Numbered from the stretch's first letter, positions 52,864-62,250 are shown. The stretch is 64,000 nucleotides of DNA from Bacteroides luhongzhouii (GCF_009193295.2 NZ_CP059973.1:3100001-3164000); one strand, 5' to 3'. Notes: generated by a model not told the origin, from the sequence alone. A program made the numbers and translations.

Positions 52864-53943
52864 TTAATTAGGCGTTACCTCCGTTTTATCAGCCAAATTC
52901 AGATTGTTAGATACAATAACAACATCATTCTCTGAAATAGTAGTCTGTTTCTTTGCGTTGCCCGTAATCACATGAGAATCAATATTAGACATAACCACAT
53001 CCACGTACGTCCATACCGCTCTACCATCTTTATAACGGAAAATCACTTGGAACCCATCTCGAAGTACCACCGCATCTTTTGGAACAACAAACTGCTGTTT
53101 CAATTCACGTTCTAATAGAATCTTCACATTCATCCCTTCCACCAAATAATTATTGTGGTTGCGTACTTTTGCACGTACTTTAATCTGTCCTCGTTCATCA
53201 ATCAGCGGATTGACCTCCGTTATTTCACCTACAAAGCGTTGATCTTCATTGATAAAGGGTGAGACTGTGATCTGCAATCCTCGTGTCACCTCTTCCATCT
53301 CCGCTTCCAATACACTAAACTCCACATCGAAATAGGAGTCGTCAATCAACGTACATAGTTTATCTGTCGAACGACTATATATCTTGGAATCCAAATTTGC
53401 CACACGACCGCTAAACGGGGCGATCAGGTAACAGTTAGCTAACTGACGTTCGGCTGCCTCCAACTGATCCATCGCGCTTTCATACCCTGATGAGGCCTTC
53501 ATATTCTGCAAAATAGTGGGTGGTACAGCTGTTGTATCAGCCGTATAGCCCTGTCCGATCAATTTATCTATCAAGTCAATGTTTGCTTTGGCCATTGCAC
53601 GGCGACTTTTTCGAAGTTCTATTTCCGCCTCTTTCGTGTCGAGCACTGCTAGCGTCATTCCCTTGTTTATTCTGTCTCCGTTGTGTATATGAATAGCAGT
53701 AATAGTCCCCGAACCATTAAATGCAAGGTCACTCTTTACTACTGCACGTAACTTACCGTTACATACGATCTGTTTTTGGAAGGACCGTTTTTTCAATACC
53801 AGCGTATCAACAGTAATCAATTGTGTTTTCTCATTGCTCTTACCGATTGGAACTTCTTCTTTCTTCTTCCCGTTACCACAAGCTGTCACTCCCAACAGGC
53901 AAATGATTATCAATAAACTTTTATGTAGGGCAAACTTCTTCAT
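52864..53943 (-). CDS. HlyD/AcrA-like membrane fusion lipoprotein
   Basis: 359 aa. Lipoprotein signal with LLGVTACGNGKK. Lipoyl/barrel-sandwich halves flank a short hairpin (GTITAIHIHNGDRINKGMTL; YLIAPFSGRVANLDSK), then beta-barrel and membrane-proximal domains (VKILLERELKQQFVVPKDAV). It bridges the RND pump to the outer-membrane channel. It starts 5 bp after the TolC-like gene stops; one operon. Confidence 0.92.
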   Translation of the reverse strand: MKKFALHKSLLIIICLLGVTACGNGKKKEEVPIGKSNEKTQLITVDTLVLKKRSFQKQIVCNGKLRAVVKSDLAFNGSGTITAIHIHNGDRINKGMTLAVLDTKEAEIELRKSRRAMAKANIDLIDKLIGQGYTADTTAVPPTILQNMKASSGYESAMDQLEAAERQLANCYLIAPFSGRVANLDSKIYSRSTDKLCTLIDDSYFDVEFSVLEAEMEEVTRGLQITVSPFINEDQRFVGEITEVNPLIDERGQIKVRAKVRNHNNYLVEGMNVKILLERELKQQFVVPKDAVVLRDGFQVIFRYKDGRAVWTYVDVVMSNIDSHVITGNAKKQTTISENDVVIVSNNLNLADKTEVTPN

Positions 53944-53948
53944 AGCTT

Positions 53949-55433
53949 TTATTTTTCAATGATTTTATCGAATTCCGCGCTAATATCTTTTTTATGAATA
54001 AAGTCATATAGCGATAATTTTCTTAACTCAAAATAGGCACTCCAAAAGGTACTTAATTGTGATATATATTGCTCGCTGGCATCATCCAGTTCTTTCTGCG
54101 CCGTATTCAGATCGGTCACGGTGATACCTCCGTTTTGGAACCTGTCTTTGGTGATGTCGTACCGTTGTTGTGCGATAACCAATGCTTTTTCCGATATCTC
54201 GCACTGTCTGCCTTGTTGGTTAAACTGCATTACTTTAATTCGAATATCTTGTTGAAATTGTATGGCATCCTGTTCATTTTGAGTGCGTGTCAACCGGGCT
54301 TTTGCTTCAGCCATCTTTACCTTTCCCCGGCTCATGCCCCAGTCGTAAATAGGCATTGTTAGCGAAAGTCCGACAATTTCCTGATCTTTCAAGAGGCGAT
54401 ATGCCTCATTGAAACTGTTTCCTGTTTGCGAAAAGCCTAGATTAGCTTGTAGCTCTACCTGAATACCTTTTGCCGCTTTGGCTTGTGCTACTTCCTGTTG
54501 CGCTTCAACCTCTTTCAGTTGAAGTGAAAAGTTCTGCGATGAATTTTGCAAGGCTTTGCTTAACACAAAATCATATTCCATAATGACATCCGGAGCTATT
54601 GTGGGCGGCAGCACCGCAAAAGAAGTCGTTTCCGAAATACCTAAATAGGTCTTAAAGTTGAAAAGTGCAATCTCTAAATTTGTTCTGCTATTACTAACCG
54701 TCAGTTCCGCATTCATCAGTGCCAATTCCAGTTGTAATAGTTCACTTTTAGTCACAGTGCCGATTTCTGAACGTTTGAGTGCTATATCATACATCTTTCG
54801 AGTATCATTCAGATTCTCTACATTTTTCTGATGACTGGTCTGTGCTGATAAAACGGAAAAGAATTGGGAGGTAGTTCGGAGGGTTATATCCTCCATTGCT
54901 TCTAAATATACTTTCTTTTCCTTTTCGTACCGCAAAGGTTCTGTTTTCTTCTGCCATTTTAACTCATTAAACGATCGCAGAGGTTGTGTATAACGGATTG
55001 TAAGCGGATTCGAGTTATAGATTTGTGTGCCATAATTGAACTGATCCAGTCGGTCGAGTGATGTATTAAGTGATACTTTACCACCCGTCAGAGAAATGTT
55101 CTGATCTATCGAAATAGACAAATCGTTGCTTAATGTGTTATTGGCTACATAGCTGATACGACCTGTTTCCGGATCACGTACATCTACCAATGAGCGGTTA
55201 TAGTTCCCTAAATTACCATGCAAATTAAGCGACGGTAGTAACTGCGCTTTATAAGAACGAAAATTCCAGTACTGTGCCATAAAATTGAGCTGTGCCATCT
55301 GAACCTGTGGAGAGTGAGAATGTGCAATCTCAATCGCTTGTTCGAGGGTCATCTTTCTCATAGGCAGATTTTGTCCGGTAATGACATTACTGAGTAGCCA
55401 CCCGACGGATATTAATAGTAGCCTTTTTCGCAT
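53949..55433 (-). CDS. TolC-family outer-membrane efflux protein
   Basis: 494 aa. Signal peptide MRKRLLLISVGWLLSNVITG. Long helical repeats of the OEP fold (MTLEQAIEIAHSHSPQVQMA; GTVTKSELLQLELALMNAEL; FQNGGITVTDLNTAQKELDD). First gene of the four-gene efflux operon. Its promoter was not identified; upstream 55434-55689 contains a gene remnant. No regulator (TetR or AraC) is adjacent. Confidence 0.92.
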   Translation of the reverse strand: MRKRLLLISVGWLLSNVITGQNLPMRKMTLEQAIEIAHSHSPQVQMAQLNFMAQYWNFRSYKAQLLPSLNLHGNLGNYNRSLVDVRDPETGRISYVANNTLSNDLSISIDQNISLTGGKVSLNTSLDRLDQFNYGTQIYNSNPLTIRYTQPLRSFNELKWQKKTEPLRYEKEKKVYLEAMEDITLRTTSQFFSVLSAQTSHQKNVENLNDTRKMYDIALKRSEIGTVTKSELLQLELALMNAELTVSNSRTNLEIALFNFKTYLGISETTSFAVLPPTIAPDVIMEYDFVLSKALQNSSQNFSLQLKEVEAQQEVAQAKAAKGIQVELQANLGFSQTGNSFNEAYRLLKDQEIVGLSLTMPIYDWGMSRGKVKMAEAKARLTRTQNEQDAIQFQQDIRIKVMQFNQQGRQCEISEKALVIAQQRYDITKDRFQNGGITVTDLNTAQKELDDASEQYISQLSTFWSAYFELRKLSLYDFIHKKDISAEFDKIIEK

Positions 55434-55464
55434 TTGTGTTTATGTCTTTAAATTTATCTTCTTT

Positions 55465-55665
55465 TTAATCTGCGATATCTGTTCTGTAGCTATATTCCCA
55501 CAATAAATACTTTATATGCTCATTGAAAAGCAGGGTGTTTTCTCCATAGTATTCTGCGGTTTTCTTAACGTGTACAAAGGTCTGCTCATTGTTTTTTATA
55601 GTGTTATTGAGTTCTTTTATAAAAAATATCCCGAATAACTCAGCATTATGATTATACGGGACTTT
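55465..55665 (-). pseudogene. C-terminal remnant of an unknown gene
   Basis: An open stretch of 66 codons without a start (KVPYNHNAELFGIFFIKELN, ending WEYSYRTDIAD, stop 55465-55467). Composition is protein-like (KTAEYYGENTLLFNEHIKYL), so I read it as a truncated gene. Not recognised. Confidence 0.4.
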
Positions 55666-55689
55666 TCATATCTTAATATATTATTGCAA

Positions 55690-56097
55690 TTAGAATGGAT
55701 TCCTGAATGTTATAGAATTGGAAACCTCTGAATTCATGCCTCGCCCATTACTATTTTGAGCAGAAACACGAAAAACTACCGGATCTGTTCCAACCCTATT
55801 ATCTACATCGGATTGCATTGTATTATCCATAGGATATTGGGGCTTAACTCTCCTTTCTAGTTGCCACCTACCTGTTTTTAACGATCTATACTCGATAATA
55901 TAAAATAGTATTGGCAATCCTCCATCACTAAGGGGCTTTTTAAATCTTAATTTACAGAAGTCAGCCTATATGTCAAAAGCACTAGGTCTTCCTGGACGAC
56001 TAGGAGTAGTAGTAAGCGCAAATGTAATTGTTGCAACTGTTAAGCCTAAACAAGCAAATAACAATGGTTTCAGGATTCTTCTTTTAAGTGTTTTCAT
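55690..56097 (-). pseudogene. Exported FN3-like protein interrupted by an in-frame TAG
   Basis: ATG 56097 opens MKTLKRRILKPLLFACLGLT, a signal peptide, then TTTPSRPGRPSAFDI, an amber codon at 55966-55968, and the same frame continues ADFCKLRFKKPLSDGGLPIL, WQLERRVKPQYP and VFRVSAQNSNGRGMNSEVSN to 55690. The downstream part has the Trp/Tyr strands and the SAQN-N-GRG-S turn of a fibronectin type III domain. Together 135 codons, full length except for one stop: a young pseudogene, or readthrough. It is divergent from the propeller lipoprotein. Confidence 0.65.
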
Positions 56098-56204
56098 AGC
56101 TTTTTTATTTTGTTTGGTATAAAAATACAGATGTCTTTTGCAAAGGTAAAGATAATAACTATATTCGCAAGTAATTATCATTAATTATTTAAAAATACAC
56201 ACTT

Positions 56205-57338
56205 ATGAAAACAAATGCTCAATTATTATTGCTTTTAATCAGTTTTTCTTTTTTTAGTTGTAATAGTGCTGTCAAGAATCAGGCTGCCCCTATCTCCAAT
56301 ATAGATACGGATTTCCCCATTACCGAAGAATTGGAATTCACCCCTTTTAATAAATTTGATATTCTGGAAATCGGTGGCTGCATGATTGATGACTCTATAC
56401 TGTGGTTTGTCAGAAGAGGAGAAGATGATGATGACTTCGGATCCTGTTATAATTTAAATACCGGGGAGAAATTATCTATCATTGCATCGAAAGGAAGAGC
56501 GGCCAATGAATTAATTGGATTAGAAGACTTTCAAATAATAGGTGATTCCGTTCAACTTTATGCATATCCCAATATGATAAAGACTTTTGCTAAAAAAGAA
56601 ATAATAGCTAATGTGCCTATGGGTGAACGAATATTTTCTGTGACAATAGCCCCGGATAGTATTTGGGTGCGCCGAATGGTCAAACTTCCTAATGGTTCTG
56701 TTCTTGCAACTATAATACCGGCTTTATCGGAATCTGAACGAACAGAAATAAATGAGTTTAATAAGAAATCAGTTACCATATTCAATAATGAGGAAGCGAA
56801 CTCTTATGAAACAATAAATTATGGAAGTTTTGATCTTGAAAAAGCTAAAGGTATGGAACTGCCTGCAAATGATCTAATAAAATGTGCTTATGCTGATGGC
56901 TGTATTGCAATAAAGGGTAATGATATGGCAGCCTTTTCTGTATGTCATCAATTCATATTATATACGTTTGATATTAAGAGTGGAAATGTAGTAAACGAAA
57001 AAAGATACACAGAGATGCAGCGCGTTGAGTCAAGAGATGAAATGTCTACATCGCTTAGTACAATAAATAACAGGCAGATAGAAATTGAGACTATGCAAAC
57101 TAATGACAAATATATTATATGCTCGGTTCGAGGATTTTTTAACGAAAAAGATGAAGAACTGAGACAATTTAGCGAGGCTATATTTGTATTTGACTGGGAG
57201 TTAAATCCAATCAAAAAGTTTGATTTGCCATATAGAAAAAATGGTTATTATACAGTCTCTAACGATGGTAGTGCTGTGTACTTCTGTGAGAGTAACGAAG
57301 ATAGCCTCTCATTGTATAAAGCTGACTTAAATATTTAA
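56205..57338 (+). CDS. TolB-like 6-bladed beta-propeller lipoprotein (BF3164 family)
   Basis: 377 aa. Lipoprotein signal MKTNAQLLLLLISFSFFSCN. Repeated blade strands (YNLNTGEKLSIIASKGRAAN; IFSVTIAPDSIWVRRMVKLP; IFVFDWELNPIKKFDLPYRK) match the BF3164/TolB-like propeller family common in Bacteroides. These surface or periplasmic proteins have no settled role. The start of the divergent FN3-like gene is 108 bp away, so the two may share a regulatory region. Confidence 0.75.
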   Translation: MKTNAQLLLLLISFSFFSCNSAVKNQAAPISNIDTDFPITEELEFTPFNKFDILEIGGCMIDDSILWFVRRGEDDDDFGSCYNLNTGEKLSIIASKGRAANELIGLEDFQIIGDSVQLYAYPNMIKTFAKKEIIANVPMGERIFSVTIAPDSIWVRRMVKLPNGSVLATIIPALSESERTEINEFNKKSVTIFNNEEANSYETINYGSFDLEKAKGMELPANDLIKCAYADGCIAIKGNDMAAFSVCHQFILYTFDIKSGNVVNEKRYTEMQRVESRDEMSTSLSTINNRQIEIETMQTNDKYIICSVRGFFNEKDEELRQFSEAIFVFDWELNPIKKFDLPYRKNGYYTVSNDGSAVYFCESNEDSLSLYKADLNI

Positions 57339-57476
57339 TTCATAGTCTTTATGTATTAATAATATAAAGGAATAGAGAAAGTGACAAATAAACCTTGTAC
57401 ACTTTCTCTATTTCAAAATGTCCCAGCTATCCTTGGTGCTTTTTGATTATATTTATGTATTCTTTCTTCACATTTT

Positions 57477-58064
57477 TCACATCATACTAAGCTCTTGATT
57501 TATAGATACATCCTGTGAATGAATGATACTATTTTCACTCTTCATACCCTTCACCCTCTTCACCAGATACACATTCCCCAATCTTGTATGCTGTCGGCTG
57601 ATACCTGCTGCGGTCAGCACTTGCGCCAATTGGATAGGAGTACAGTTACGCAGTACAGCCGGAAACCTCTTTTTCAATTCCTGATGAATGATAGCGACGG
57701 AGAGCGACAAACAATCCGGTTCATCCAACGTGACAGGTGCGTATGTGTTACGGACAATATCTTCTATGGGGTTAACATGATAGTATGCGCTGTTATGACG
57801 TTGCAAAGCATGTTCTTCCTCCTTGCTGAACCAGTGACGGGCACCCGCAAGCAGTTCTTCTTTCAGTTGGGCATAGATTTGTGAATGTTCAATTCCGGTA
57901 CAGTCAATGTCATGCTCTGCTTCAATACAAAAGAATCTGCGGCTGCCTGTCGGGTCGTGAAGCAGGTCGGTGCGGTTACTGGTTCCTATGAAAGAGGCGA
58001 TACGAGGTAGCGGCCGGAAATTTTTCTGATAGGCTTTGCAGATGTTGAGGCTGGACATTTGCAT
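57477..58064 (-). pseudogene. C-terminal remnant of a VirE/VapE-type ATPase
   Basis: 195 aa: IASFIGTSNRTDLLHDPTGS, RRFFCIEAEHDIDC and QLKEELLAGARHWFSKEEEH align with the C-terminal third of the intact VirE at 14579-16669 (SFIATSNQKDLLTDPSGSRR, YWFDQEEE). The N-terminal domain, Walker A and Walker B are missing, so the ATPase cannot work. It faces an HU-like gene with a 22-bp array in between, the neighbourhood usual for VirE genes in Bacteroides. Confidence 0.8.
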
Positions 58065-58076
58065 CAGATTTACTTG

Positions 58077-58226
58077 TTATGTCAGAAGGACGGGGTGTTT
58101 ATGTACTTCTTGCATTTTTGGCTCTTCCTTTGACGTATTCGTTGAAACGATGACGTTTGACGATTCTTTCATCAATACCCGTATTCTTTTCGCCAGACGT
58201 TTCGAGTTATATTCTAATGTCTTCAT
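58077..58226 (-). CDS. 49-aa basic ORF upstream of the VirE remnant (uncertain)
   Basis: ATG 58226 opens MKTLEYNSKRLAKRIRVLMK and ends HKHPVLLT, stop 58077-58079. Lys/Arg-rich helix in the first half. It ends 12 bp before the VirE remnant starts. It could be a small regulator of the old VirE locus or a chance frame. No ribosome-binding site stands out. 58227-58416 holds a TATCTTTA-like box near 58391 and nothing else I can name. Confidence 0.3.
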   Translation of the reverse strand: MKTLEYNSKRLAKRIRVLMKESSNVIVSTNTSKEEPKMQEVHKHPVLLT

Positions 58227-58416
58227 ATTTTTCTTGTTTTTTAAATGAATAAATGTTGTTTTTTCGACCGGTTGATGCTGTTAAGGTATAACATGAGATA
58301 TGGGGGTTGCAAGTATTTAACTAAGAAAAAGTTTATTTTCTCCTGAAATGAAAAACAAGCTTTCTTATGCGGATAAGTCGTTACTTTATCGTATCTTTAG
58401 TGCTTGTTTAGGAAAA

Positions 58417-58504
58417 GCCGACTGGAGTTGTCCGGTTGGCTGACAATAGTTGACTGAACAGCCGATTCCAGTCGTCCGAATAGCCGATTAAAGTTGTCCT
58501 ATGA
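58417..58504. repeat. Four 22-bp tandem repeats upstream of the HU-like gene
   Basis: Units start at 58417, 58439, 58461 and 58483, each exactly 22 bp: GCCGACTGGAGTTGTCCGG.., GCTGACAATAGTTGACTG.., GCCGATTCCAGTCGTCCG.., GCCGATTAAAGTTGTCCT... Each unit holds a weak palindrome of the form yGAyTNNAGTyG. The array ends 31 bp before the HU-like ATG, in the likely leader, after a TATCTTTA box near 58391. Confidence 0.85.
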
Positions 58505-58535
58505 TGAAGTTACACATTTAAATTGATAAGAAGTA

Positions 58536-59174
58536 ATGGCTATTGTGTTTGATTGGTATGAAAATCCTAATGCTTCTTCGGAAGAAGAAGCAGCGTTGCA
58601 TCCGCGTATCTTTATGAATGGAAAGGTGGATACGGATACTCTTTGTTACAAGATTCATGACTACAGTTCGTTGACTGTGGGCGATGTAAAGAATGTGCTT
58701 GATAACTTATCGAAGATTCTTGGCGAGTCGTTGTGTGAGGGGAAAGAAGTGCATATCGAGGGGATCGGTTATTTTTATCCCACTTTGGAGGCTACGGGGA
58801 AAGTGACTCGCAGCACTCCGCATAAGACTAATAAGGTGGCTTTCAAAACTGTCCGATTTCGCCCTGACAGTAATCTGAAAGGATATTTTGTGGGTGTCCG
58901 CGCCAGTCAGTCCAAGTATGTCCGTCATTCGGAGAAGGTGTCAGAGGTGGAGATTGATATGCTGTTGAAAGAATATTTTGCCGAACATCAGATGATGACC
59001 CGCCGTGATTTTCAGGAAGTGTGTGGTTTGGCACGTACTACGGCCAAAACGCATTTGGTACGTTTGCGTGGAGAAGGAAAGCTGGTGAATATCGGTCTGC
59101 GCAATCAGCCGATGTACGTACCAGCTCCCGGTTATTATGGCGTATCCAGAGATGCGGCACATCCTTCACGCTAA
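58536..59174 (+). CDS. HU-like DNA-binding protein with C-terminal winged-helix-like extension
   Basis: 212 aa. Residues about 1-125 are a Bacteroides HU-like (HU-HIG) domain: AIVFDWYENPNASSEEEAAL, LTVGDVKNVLDNLSKILGES and VHIEGIGYFYPTLEATGKVT, the beta-arm region of HU. Residues about 135-205 add a helix-turn-helix-like segment (MMTRRDFQEVCGLARTTAKT, HLVRLRGEGKLVNIG). It should bind and bend DNA with some sequence preference. In Bacteroides such genes travel with VirE-type genes; a VirE remnant lies divergently next to it. Confidence 0.85.
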   Translation: MAIVFDWYENPNASSEEEAALHPRIFMNGKVDTDTLCYKIHDYSSLTVGDVKNVLDNLSKILGESLCEGKEVHIEGIGYFYPTLEATGKVTRSTPHKTNKVAFKTVRFRPDSNLKGYFVGVRASQSKYVRHSEKVSEVEIDMLLKEYFAEHQMMTRRDFQEVCGLARTTAKTHLVRLRGEGKLVNIGLRNQPMYVPAPGYYGVSRDAAHPSR

Positions 59175-59282
59175 CGACTGTGAAGGATGTGAAGAAGCAT
59201 ATTTCTTAGAGTAATCACACGAAAGAGTTGATAGCTTGAGACTTATCCTCATGTGAAGGGGATGAAGGAAAAGAAGCGGATC

Positions 59283-60293
59283 TTATTTCGCTATGTATTT
59301 TTTCATTCCTTCCGTGTAGAAAGTCTTGAACTCTCCATTTTCTTCACTATAAATAAAGTAGGCGTCAATCTCCGGGTTCGCTTTGCAGAAGGCTTCCGCT
59401 TCTTCCAGTCCCATCACCATGAAGGCGGTAGCCAGGGCGTCAGCGGTCATACAGTCTTTAGCGATTACGGTGGAAGACAAGATGCTGTGCTGTACCGGAT
59501 AACCCGTTCTCGGGTCGATGGTATGAGCATATTTCTTTCCGTCTTTGTAATAATAGTTGCGGTAATTTCCTGAAGTTGCCAAGCCTAAATCAGAAATTTC
59601 AAGTATTGTTTGTAAGTCTTGGTTTACGGCCAGTGAATCGTCGACGGGCTTATTGATTCCAATGCGCCATAAGCCTTTGGAAGGGTTTTTGCCTTTCACT
59701 ACTACCTCTCCGCCGATGTCTACCATATAATTTTTTATACCTTTCCGGTCGAGCAGACGGGCTATTACATCTACCGAATACCCTTTGGCGACTGCGCTAC
59801 AACTCAACATGATACGTGGATCTTGTTTGATCACTTTGCCACTCTCCATTTTCACCTTTTCGTATCCGGTGATTTGCAACAGGCTATCTATCATGATTGA
59901 ATCGGGGAAAGCGCCTTTTTTGAAACCGAATCCCCAAGCATTGGCAAGAGGGGCTACCGTGATGTCGAAAGCACCGTTTGTCTCGCGGGAAATTTCCATC
60001 GAACGGTTGAAGCATTTCTGAAAGAAACTATCGGTAACTAATTCCTCGTTGCGGTTGACGCGACTGATAACTGAACTGTCGTTAAATGGAGACAGAGATT
60101 GATCGAAGCGTTTCAGTTCAGCTTCTATTTCCGGTTTTAAATCACCGTCATATTGATAAGTAATCTTGTATACCGTCCCAAACACCAAACCTTTGACGCT
60201 GTAATAGCCAACTTGTTGATTATGTCTGACTAATATCCAGATGGTTGCCAAAATCAGGAAAGCCAGCCAAAGGAAACTTTTCTTTGTTTTCAT
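59283..60293 (-). CDS. apbE: FAD:protein FMN transferase ApbE
   Basis: 336 aa. N-terminal membrane anchor (FLWLAFLILATIWILV). ApbE signatures are SPFNDSSVISRVNR, AVAKGYSVDVIARLLD (flavin site), YMVDIGGEVVVKG, and HTIDPRTGYPVQHS with the metal-binding Asp/Thr region. It attaches FMN through a phosphoester to Thr/Ser of RnfG/NqrC-type proteins in the periplasm. It is last in the co-directional run and starts 30 bp after mntP. Confidence 0.93.
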   Translation of the reverse strand: MKTKKSFLWLAFLILATIWILVRHNQQVGYYSVKGLVFGTVYKITYQYDGDLKPEIEAELKRFDQSLSPFNDSSVISRVNRNEELVTDSFFQKCFNRSMEISRETNGAFDITVAPLANAWGFGFKKGAFPDSIMIDSLLQITGYEKVKMESGKVIKQDPRIMLSCSAVAKGYSVDVIARLLDRKGIKNYMVDIGGEVVVKGKNPSKGLWRIGINKPVDDSLAVNQDLQTILEISDLGLATSGNYRNYYYKDGKKYAHTIDPRTGYPVQHSILSSTVIAKDCMTADALATAFMVMGLEEAEAFCKANPEIDAYFIYSEENGEFKTFYTEGMKKYIAK

Positions 60294-60323
60294 ACGCTCT
60301 TTTTTTTAATGAGAAAACTCATT

Positions 60324-60905
60324 TTATTGGAGAAATAAATGTTCAATTAATATCTTTAGTCCGATGATGACTAGAATGATACCTCCCCATAACTCTGCTT
60401 TCAGTTTCCGGGCGATGCCACAGCCACATTGGATACCAAAAATCAGACCGATGAGTGACATGACAAATGAAACCAATCCGATGATGCCGATAGGAGGGAG
60501 GATTTCAGTATAGTCCTGAACTCCCAGAAAGGCAAAGGAAATACCAATTGCCAACGCGTCGATACTTGTTGCTATTGCCATTGTCAATACCACTTTTGGG
60601 TTTGCCGGGTTGAATAGTTTGCAACATTCTTCTTCTTTGAAAGATTCCCAAATCATTCGTCCACCTAAAAAGGCAAGAATTGCAAAGGCAATCCAATGGT
60701 CTACGTTTTCTATGAGATGGCTAAATGTTTTTGCACACATCCATCCGATAAATGGCATGATTGCTTGAAAAAGTCCGAATGCAAAAGCCATGATTAGCAT
60801 GGGCTTCCATTGGGTACGTTTCAAAATAATGCCACTTGCAATGGAGACAGCGAAACAATCCATCGCCAAACCTACTGCAAGCAACCAAATCTCTAGTCCT
60901 GTCAT
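60324..60905 (-). CDS. mntP: Manganese efflux pump MntP
   Basis: 193 aa, about six membrane helices in a duplicated arrangement. The acidic signatures are AMDCFAVSIASG in helix 1 and SIDALAIGISFAF in helix 4, the Mn2+-binding Asp residues. Length is normal for MntP/YebN. No upstream yybP-ykoY (Mn) riboswitch is seen; the gene directly follows the DUF6048 gene (6 bp), so it is under the operon promoter. Confidence 0.92.
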   Translation of the reverse strand: MTGLEIWLLAVGLAMDCFAVSIASGIILKRTQWKPMLIMAFAFGLFQAIMPFIGWMCAKTFSHLIENVDHWIAFAILAFLGGRMIWESFKEEECCKLFNPANPKVVLTMAIATSIDALAIGISFAFLGVQDYTEILPPIGIIGLVSFVMSLIGLIFGIQCGCGIARKLKAELWGGIILVIIGLKILIEHLFLQ

Positions 60906-60911
60906 TATATT

Positions 60912-61661
60912 CTAAAGAGGCAATTTGTAAATAAGGGAATAAGTGATTCCCATGTTGTTTGATTTAAACTTTCCGTAGCCGGGCACGTACCATGGTTCTC
61001 CGTATTCACCGGTAGATGCTTTTATCTTGTATTTCATGCGTACGGACCACCCCATGTTGAAGTTTTTGTAAATACGGACTTTTACGCCTAGTACGAGTTC
61101 CAGCCATTGCACCGATCCTTTCATACCCAAATGACTGAAAGGTACGCTGCCTCCCCAATAATCGTCTTCCAGACTGGGGTTACCTATGGCGTCTCCCCAA
61201 ATAGGGTCGTCCGCCGGCATTGTGGATACATCATATTTGAATGAACTGAACGCATAACGAAGCCCTGCATATAGGTAACTGTTCTTCTCTTTCTTCTTTG
61301 CCATGGTGTTGTAATCCACACCGATTCGGAAGAATGGAGCCATTTTGCTTTTATAGTGTATGCCTGTTTCGCTCCAGGTATCTGTTCCTCCCATACCAAA
61401 TTCAAAGGTAGGGATGAATTTGTTTTTGAGGTTGACGGCTACGCTGACTTCGGAACTCATAAAGTCACCTCCCAGAAGCTTGCTTCCGATGCCATATAAA
61501 TCCACACCGACATACGTACCATTGTAAAACGGAATGGTATCTATCTCGGCAACCTCTTTCTTTTTCTGGTCTCTTTTGGGCGTTTGCGTAGGGCGCTGTT
61601 GTTGGGCCAGCAACGGAAGTCCAATGCAAAAGAGCAGAAGCAGACTAATCAGTCGTTTCAT
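60912..61661 (-). CDS. DUF6048 outer-membrane-like protein
   Basis: 249 aa from ATG 61661 (MKRLISLLLLFCIGLPLLAQ, signal peptide); the upstream Met at 61715 lies inside the neighbour. The body (TYVGVDLYGIGSKLLGGDF, PFFRIGVDYNTMAKKKEKNS, YKIKASTGEYGEPWYVPG) has alternating aromatic/Gly strands of a small beta-barrel. DUF6048 genes sit next to DUF6452 in Bacteroidales, as here; the pair overlaps by 17 bp. Confidence 0.8.
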   Translation of the reverse strand: MKRLISLLLLFCIGLPLLAQQQRPTQTPKRDQKKKEVAEIDTIPFYNGTYVGVDLYGIGSKLLGGDFMSSEVSVAVNLKNKFIPTFEFGMGGTDTWSETGIHYKSKMAPFFRIGVDYNTMAKKKEKNSYLYAGLRYAFSSFKYDVSTMPADDPIWGDAIGNPSLEDDYWGGSVPFSHLGMKGSVQWLELVLGVKVRIYKNFNMGWSVRMKYKIKASTGEYGEPWYVPGYGKFKSNNMGITYSLIYKLPL

Positions 61662-62229
61662 CAGATGTGCGTTCTGGCCGATAATTATAGAATATCTGCA
61701 AGTTCTGGATTTCATTTGTATTGGCTTCTTTATTTTGTATATGAAGAGAATCTATCTGGTCCGGTTGTCCATTACCGTACGGAGGAGGATTGCCTGGTCT
61801 TCCCGGTTTGCCAAATTTAGCACTGATGATATTTTGTTTCATCATATATCCACATTCCATGGACTGGAAATAAGGCGTATTTTGTTGTACGATGTATAAT
61901 GTGTCGACGTCATTTTTTCTACGTTTAGGGTCATATCTGAGTATGAACACAGTAGAGTCACTTGTGTATCGTAGTGGTAGCATCAGGGTATGCACATTCT
62001 TCTCATTGTTCAGAATGATAGAATCGGTGCCTAATGCGGTGATTGTCAACGAATCAAGTGTATCTTTTAGTGCAACATTAGGGTTGTCCGGATCGATGGT
62101 ATATATCGTGCAATACATCATCGGACGTCCTGCCAATGAGCAATCATTCTCGTCCGAGCACGAGGTATGTATGCTGACAGCACCGCCAACGATTATCAAA
62201 AGAAGAAAGATACGAATTAAATTCTTCAT
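61645..62229 (-). CDS. DUF6452 lipoprotein
   Basis: 194 aa. Lipoprotein signal ending VSIHTSCSDENDC, beta-rich body (RPMMYCTIYTIDPDN, DSTVFILRYDPKRRKND, LYIVQQNTPYFQSMECGYMM). Its C-terminal codons overlap the start of the DUF6048 gene by 17 bp, so the two are translationally coupled and probably work together at the outer membrane. Function unknown. Confidence 0.8.
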   Translation of the reverse strand: MKNLIRIFLLLIIVGGAVSIHTSCSDENDCSLAGRPMMYCTIYTIDPDNPNVALKDTLDSLTITALGTDSIILNNEKNVHTLMLPLRYTSDSTVFILRYDPKRRKNDVDTLYIVQQNTPYFQSMECGYMMKQNIISAKFGKPGRPGNPPPYGNGQPDQIDSLHIQNKEANTNEIQNLQIFYNYRPERTSDETTD

Positions 62230-62250
62230 AGTCAGTTCATTGAATGTGAA

